From: Shinella zoogloeoides
GTDB lineage: Bacteria; Pseudomonadota; Alphaproteobacteria; Rhizobiales; Rhizobiaceae
Direction of reading: 5' to 3'
DNA: 64,000 bases
Assembly: GCF_022682305.1 (NCBI RefSeq)
Contig: NZ_CP093528.1
Coordinates: 3,655,501-3,719,500 of the forward strand
Shown in pieces: positions 59,672-64,000 of the stretch. Each line of letters starts with the position of its first letter. The stretch's first letter is position 1. The notes beneath the pieces were generated by a model. The model was not told the DNA's origin. It did not search any database and saw nothing but the letters and a program-made list of their open reading frames with translations. The position numbers were made by a program, and so were the translations under genes.

Positions 59672-60868
59672 ATGGAACCGGAAACCCCGTCCCGTCGAAA
59701 CAGGACCGGCGACGAGCCGGTGACGATCGACCTCGAAGCGGTTCCCGCCACCGACGAGGCGGAAGCTGCCGACACGGTTGCGGACGTCTCCGCACAGCCG
59801 GACGAGGCGGCAAGCCCGGAGATCGCAGACGAGAAGCAGGCGCCGGAAGAGCCGGCCCCTGCGGCCGACAAGGAGCCGGCGCGCAAGGAAACGCCGCCGC
59901 CCCGCCAGCGCGGCACGTCCGGCACGCTCGCCGCAAGTATCCTTGGCGGCCTGATCGCGCTTCTCGGCGCCGGCAGCCTGCAATATGGCGGCTACCTGCC
60001 GGCTCTCGGGCCGGAACGCACGGGCGGCGACAGCGCGCTTGCCGGCCTGTCCAGCGAAATCGAGGCGCTGAAGGCGCGCCTTGCCGAACCCGCCACGCCC
60101 GTCACGGTGGATCTCCAGCCGATCGAGACACGGCTTGCCGCCCTCGAGAAATCGGCCGGCACCAATCCGGGCGCTGCCGGAGCCGATCCCGCAGCCGTGG
60201 GCAAGCTCGAAAGCGAAATTAGCCGGCTAACCACGGAGCTGGCCGCCCTGCAGGATGCCGTCACCCGCACGAGCGAAAGCGTCAGCACGACGGAAAGCCA
60301 GTTGACCCAGCGCATCGCCGCCGCCGAGCAGAAGCTCGACGAGCCGCGCAGCGACATAGAAATGGCCCGGGCCGTCGCCGCCAGCGCGCTGAAGACCGCA
60401 ATCGACCGGGGCGGCTCCTATCTCGCCGAACTCGAGGCCTTCGCCTCCGTCGCGCCGGACGATCCGTCCGTGGCCGGGCTGCGCGAGCACGCCACGGTCG
60501 GCGTGCCCTCGCGCTCCGACCTCGTTCGCGACTTCCAGCCGACGGCGGACGCCATTCTCGACGCCGTCCACCAGCCGGAAGGCGATCAAGGTATCTTCAA
60601 CCGCCTGATGTCGAGCGCCGCATCGGCCATCCGCGTGCGCCCGGTCGGCACCGTCGAGGGTGACAGCCCCGAGGCCGTCGTCGCCCGCATCGAGACCCGC
60701 CTGCAGGACGGCGATTTCAAGGGCGCGCTGATCGAATGGCAGGCCCTGCCGGAAAAGGGGCAGGCCGCAGCGGCCGACTACAAGCGCAAGCTGGATGCCC
60801 GCGTCACCGTCGAGGGGCTGATCGGCGCCGCCGTTTCCGGCGCCATGACGACCGGCAACCAGGGCTGA
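59672..60868 (+). CDS. Mitofilin/Mic60-like inner-membrane protein
   Basis: A 398-residue protein with an acidic, Pro/Ala-rich N-terminal third, one membrane span (about 83-105, GTLAASILGGLIALLGAG), a long coiled coil (about 125-235, for example LESEISRLTTELAALQDA) and a C-terminal mitofilin domain (SYLAELEAFASVAPDDPSVA, then FKGALIEWQALP). This is the alphaproteobacterial Mic60 design; such proteins shape membranes or bind the outer membrane. It stands between hemD and hemY, the arrangement found across alphaproteobacteria. Confidence 0.88.
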   Translation: MEPETPSRRNRTGDEPVTIDLEAVPATDEAEAADTVADVSAQPDEAASPEIADEKQAPEEPAPAADKEPARKETPPPRQRGTSGTLAASILGGLIALLGAGSLQYGGYLPALGPERTGGDSALAGLSSEIEALKARLAEPATPVTVDLQPIETRLAALEKSAGTNPGAAGADPAAVGKLESEISRLTTELAALQDAVTRTSESVSTTESQLTQRIAAAEQKLDEPRSDIEMARAVAASALKTAIDRGGSYLAELEAFASVAPDDPSVAGLREHATVGVPSRSDLVRDFQPTADAILDAVHQPEGDQGIFNRLMSSAASAIRVRPVGTVEGDSPEAVVARIETRLQDGDFKGALIEWQALPEKGQAAAADYKRKLDARVTVEGLIGAAVSGAMTTGNQG

Positions 60869-60879
60869 GGAGAGGCTTC

Positions 60880-62478
60880 ATGATCCGCATACTCGGCTTC
60901 GTCCTCTTCGTGCTCGCGCTCGCCGCGGGCTTCGCCTGGCTTGCCGACCGGCCGGGCGAACTCTCCGTCATCTGGCAGGGCCAGCGCGCCGACATGAGCC
61001 TGATGGTGGCGGCAACGCTCGTCGTCTCGCTCATCGCCGCCGTCATGTTCTCCTGGTGGCTGGTGCGCGTCATCTGGACGTCGCCGCACTCGATCCAGCG
61101 CTATTTCCGCGCCCGCAAGCGCGACCGCGGCTATCAGGCGCTCTCGACCGGGCTGATCGCCGCCGGCGCGGGTGACGCCGTGGGCGCCCGCAAGATGCTG
61201 ACGCGCACCAAGGGTCTGCTCAGCGCCGATCAGGAGCCGCTCATCCATCTGCTCGAAGCGCAGGCGGCGATGATCGAGGGTCGCTACGACGATGCGCGCA
61301 AAAAGTTCGAACTGATGGCCGACGACCCGGAAACCCGGGAACTCGGCCTGCGCGGCCTCTATCTCGAAGCCCGCCGCCTCGGCGCCAACGAGGCCGCCCG
61401 GCAATATGCCGAGCGCGCGGCGGAAAAAGCGCCGCAGCTTGCCTGGGCGACGGAAGCCGCGCTCGAATACCGCTCGCAGGCCGGCGACTGGGACGAGGCC
61501 TTGAAGCTCCTCGGCGACGGCCGCACCGCCTCTCCCGAGGAAAAGAAGGCCCATGCGCGCCGCAAGGCCGTGCTCCTTGCCGCCCGCGCGGCGGCAAAGC
61601 TCGACGCCGACCCGAAGGGCGCGCGCGAGGACGCCCATCAGGCGCTGAAACTCGACGAGAATTTCGTGCCCGCCGGCCTTGTCGAAGCCAGGGCATATCT
61701 GCGCGAGGACAATCTGCGCAAGGCCGCCTCGATCCTCGAAAAACTCTGGAAGGCGACCGCCCATGGCGACGTGGCGCGGCTCTATGTCCGCGCCCGCAGC
61801 GGCGATTCGGCGACCGACCGGCTGAAGCGGGCGGAAAAGCTGGAGGCCCTGCGCCCGAACAACGCCGAGGCGCTCTACGCCGTCGCCGAGGCCGCGCTGG
61901 AAGCCCGCGACTTCCCGCGCGCCCGCGCCAAGGCCGAGGCCGCCGCCCGTCTCTCCCCACGCGAAAGCGCCTTCCTGCTGCTCGCCGATATCGAGGACGC
62001 CGAGACCGGCGACCAGGGCCGCATTCGCCACTGGATGAACCAGGCGCTGAAGGCCCCACGCGATCCCGCCTGGACGGCGGACGGCGTCACCGCGCCGGAA
62101 TGGCGCGCCGTTTCGCCCGTCACAGGCCGGCTCGACGCCTTCGAGTGGCGCACCCCGGTCAGCACCCTCGAAGGGCCGGTCGAGGAGGGTTCGGCGGATG
62201 CGGTGGACGAAGCCATCCGCACCCTGCCCCCGCTCGCCATCGCCGTGAAGCCCGTACCCAGGGCCGAAACGGCCGTGGTGGTGGAAACGGAAAAGCCGGT
62301 CGTCGTGGCGGCTGTCCCCGAGCCTGTGCAGGCGACCGCGACCGTGCAGGAAAAGCCGAAGACCGAGACGGCCGCGCAGGAAACGGAACCGCCCTTCTAC
62401 GGCCTGCCGGACGATCCGGGCGTCAAGGACGGCACGGGTGCGAAGCGGGACGGCACAAGCGGCTTCCGGCTTTTCTGA
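60880..62478 (+). CDS. HemY-like TPR membrane protein
   Basis: A 532-residue protein with two N-terminal membrane spans (about 4-23 and 40-62) and then repeated helical TPR units, as in HemY proteins of the hem operon. The characteristic early segment SPHSIQRYFRARKRDRGYQA and the later TAHGDVARLYVRARSG are family marks. The C-terminal 100 residues are Pro/Glu/Lys-rich and disordered. Role in haem synthesis is genetic only. Start ATG 60880 has GAGGAGAGG upstream, 11 bases after the mitofilin stop. Confidence 0.88.
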   Translation: MIRILGFVLFVLALAAGFAWLADRPGELSVIWQGQRADMSLMVAATLVVSLIAAVMFSWWLVRVIWTSPHSIQRYFRARKRDRGYQALSTGLIAAGAGDAVGARKMLTRTKGLLSADQEPLIHLLEAQAAMIEGRYDDARKKFELMADDPETRELGLRGLYLEARRLGANEAARQYAERAAEKAPQLAWATEAALEYRSQAGDWDEALKLLGDGRTASPEEKKAHARRKAVLLAARAAAKLDADPKGAREDAHQALKLDENFVPAGLVEARAYLREDNLRKAASILEKLWKATAHGDVARLYVRARSGDSATDRLKRAEKLEALRPNNAEALYAVAEAALEARDFPRARAKAEAAARLSPRESAFLLLADIEDAETGDQGRIRHWMNQALKAPRDPAWTADGVTAPEWRAVSPVTGRLDAFEWRTPVSTLEGPVEEGSADAVDEAIRTLPPLAIAVKPVPRAETAVVVETEKPVVVAAVPEPVQATATVQEKPKTETAAQETEPPFYGLPDDPGVKDGTGAKRDGTSGFRLF

Positions 62479-62601
62479 GACAGGGACGATTCGAGCAGAA
62501 AGTGCGTCATGGCCCTTTAATACAATTGCGAAGAAACAGGCATTCGTCGTATTTTCGCAAGTCGTGAAATACATGCTCTTCCAGGAAATGGGGCCATATC
62601 G

Positions 62602-63090
62602 ATGTTCGAACGCTTGCAGCAGTTTCTTGCGAGCCTTTCCGGTGGCGACAGCCGGCCGGCCTTTGCGGTCGACGACCCCCGGGTCGCGGTTATGGCGCTC
62701 TGCATCCAGGTGATGGAGGCCGACGGCACGGTGCTAGAATCCGAGAAGACGGCCCTTCGCGCCCGCTTCAGGGAATTCTACCCCGTGGACGAGGCGGAGC
62801 TGGATGCGCTCGTCGCCGCCGGCACGGATGCGGAAAGCGAGGCCATCGACTTCTTCCAGTTCACCTCCGAGTTGAAACGCCAGCTCTCGGAAGAGCAGCG
62901 CGTCAGCCTCATCGGCCTGCTCTGGGAGATCGTCTATGCGGATGGCGAGCGCAGCGAGATGGAGGACCATGCCATCTGGCGCATCGCCGACCTGCTCGGC
63001 GTCTCGGGCCGTGAGCGCATCATGAAGCGGCAGGAAGTGGCCGAAAGGGTGGGTGCGGCGGCGGGCGCGGAGGAGGCGGACGACGTCTGA
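62602..63090 (+). CDS. TerB-like protein
   Basis: A 162-residue helical protein of the TerB family: VAVMALCIQVMEADGTVLES (first helix pair with the Asp/Glu), DFFQFTSELKRQLSEEQR and GLLWEIVYADGERSEMEDHA, IADLLGVSGRERIM. TerB domains bind divalent metal and are linked to tellurite resistance or general stress; here there are no ter genes nearby, so the meaning is unknown. It ends 2 bases before the glutamine amidotransferase start. Confidence 0.88.
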   Translation: MFERLQQFLASLSGGDSRPAFAVDDPRVAVMALCIQVMEADGTVLESEKTALRARFREFYPVDEAELDALVAAGTDAESEAIDFFQFTSELKRQLSEEQRVSLIGLLWEIVYADGERSEMEDHAIWRIADLLGVSGRERIMKRQEVAERVGAAAGAEEADDV

Positions 63091-63092
63091 GC

Positions 63093-63809
63093 ATGCTCGA
63101 TTCCCCGCATAAGCCGCATAACAAGCGCCCCATCCTCGTCGTCCTGCATCAGGAGACTTCCAGCCCCGGCCGCGTCGGCCAGATTCTCCGGGCGATGGGC
63201 TACCGGCTGGATATCCGCCGCCCGGTGCTAGGCGACGGGCTGCCCGAAACGCTCGACCGTCACGCGGGCGCCGTGGTCTTCGGCGGGCCGATGAGCGCCA
63301 ATGACGACGAAGCCTATGTGCGGCGGGAAATCGACTGGCTGTCCGTGCCGCTCAAGGAGAACCGGCCGTTCCTCGGCATCTGCCTCGGCGCGCAGATGCT
63401 GGTGAAGAATCTCGGCGGCGCGGTCTACGGCCATGCGGAGGGCCTGACGGAGATCGGCTGGTATCCGCTTCAGGCGACCGAGGCCGGCACGGCGCTGATG
63501 GCCTGGCCGGACATGGTCTACCAGTTCCACCGCGAGGGCTTCGACCTGCCCGCGGGCGCGACGCTGCTCGCCACCGGCCATCACTACGAGAACCAGGCCT
63601 TTCGCTACGGCGACAACGCCTGGGGCATCCAGTTCCACGGCGAGCTGACACTCGCCATGATGCATCGCTGGGTGGTGCGCGGGGCGCATCGTTTCGACCT
63701 GCCCGGCGCGCAGATGGGCCGCGCCCATCTCGACGGCCGGCTGCTGCACGATGCGGCCCTGCGGCTCTGGATGGGGTCGTTCCTCGACCGGGTCTTCCAC
63801 GAGGCTTGA
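63093..63809 (+). CDS. Class I glutamine amidotransferase domain protein
   Basis: A 238-residue protein with the class I amidotransferase nucleophile Cys97 in FLGICLGAQMLVKNLGG and the His-containing block WGIQFHGELT. AVVFGGPMSANDDEAY with the oxyanion Gly is also present. It may act on a polyamine or gamma-glutamyl compound, or supply ammonia to a partner, but no synthetase is adjacent. The start is the ATG two bases after the TerB stop. Confidence 0.9.
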   Translation: MLDSPHKPHNKRPILVVLHQETSSPGRVGQILRAMGYRLDIRRPVLGDGLPETLDRHAGAVVFGGPMSANDDEAYVRREIDWLSVPLKENRPFLGICLGAQMLVKNLGGAVYGHAEGLTEIGWYPLQATEAGTALMAWPDMVYQFHREGFDLPAGATLLATGHHYENQAFRYGDNAWGIQFHGELTLAMMHRWVVRGAHRFDLPGAQMGRAHLDGRLLHDAALRLWMGSFLDRVFHEA

Positions 63810-63909
63810 GGCCGGCCCGTTAAACATGTTGCCGCGCGCCAAAAGCCCGGCCTTGCTGGCGGGGCCGGCAATGGCTACATGTCGGGACGAAACCAATTGG
63901 AGACGTCAA

Positions 63910-64000
63910 TGATAGCGGTCATCAACACCCTGTTGTTCATCATCAGCATCGCGTGGTTCCTGGTGATCGCCTCGGCGATCTTCTCCTGGCTCTACGCCTT
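63910..64000 (+). CDS. YggT family membrane protein, N-terminal part (cut by window edge)
   Basis: The first 30 codons encode MIAVINTLLFIISIAWFLVI and then ASAIFSWLYA, the first span of YggT proteins, a small conserved membrane family. The frame is open to the window end. GGAGACGTCA precedes the ATG. Function unknown. Confidence 0.85.

Overview
The window reads as the chromosome of a GC-rich alphaproteobacterium of the Rhizobiales, most likely Rhizobiaceae. The evidence is the gene order secA / parvulin PPIase / argJ / GNAT / mutT, the atpHAGDC and priA-xerC neighbourhood, the large mdh-sucCD-sucAB-lpd TCA cluster next to zapE, an Omp19-type lipoprotein and sdhCDAB, the hemCD-mitofilin-hemY block, and rhizobial intergenic palindromes. 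The high GC would suit a Shinella-like genus, but that is inference; no rRNA or species marker is present.

Layout. (1) 1-5590, minus strand: a type I restriction-modification operon, hsdM - hsdS - two unrecognised small genes - hsdR (cut by the window edge). hsdS is split by a 1,364-bp IS256-family element with clear terminal inverted repeats and an 8-bp target duplication; removing the element and one repeat restores a 469-codon frame exactly. The operon abuts the 3' end of a tRNA-Gln gene, as islands often do. (2) 5.8-11.1 kb: a BON-domain gene with a possible stress promoter, an acyl-CoA synthetase, a mosaic of intergenic repeats, then a flippase plus acetyltransferase pair of polysaccharide type. 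(3) 11.2-23.8 kb: secA, a periplasmic foldase, argJ, GNAT, mutT, an orphan Flp pilin, a BioC-like methyltransferase, comF, glutaredoxin, a nitrilase-family amidohydrolase, DUF1178, ubiG and a GDP-mannose pyrophosphorylase. (4) 24-33.3 kb, minus strand: F1-ATPase genes atpHAGDC, a small membrane protein, priA and an OLD/RecF-like ATPase. (5) 33.4-36.6 kb: xerC, a TraB/GumN protein, a DUF2867 protein and a ParDE toxin-antitoxin pair. (6) 36.6-53.6 kb, minus strand: TCA-cycle genes (lpd, sucB, sucA, sucD, sucC, mdh) with small interposed genes, then zapE, an Omp19-like lipoprotein and sdhBADC. (7) 53.9-64 kb: a secreted His-rich protein, an ETF-beta-type lysine methyltransferase, EVE and YciI proteins, gpsA-tsaD, then divergent hemC-hemD-mitofilin-hemY, a TerB-like protein, a class I glutamine amidotransferase and the start of a yggT gene.

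How it fits together: most of the window is core metabolism and energy conversion (oxoglutarate dehydrogenase, succinyl-CoA synthetase, malate and succinate dehydrogenases, ATP synthase, haem and ubiquinone synthesis). The accessory part is the left 5.7 kb. The best candidates for new biology are the IS-interrupted hsdS with two near-identical recognition domains, and the two unknown genes translationally coupled inside that operon.
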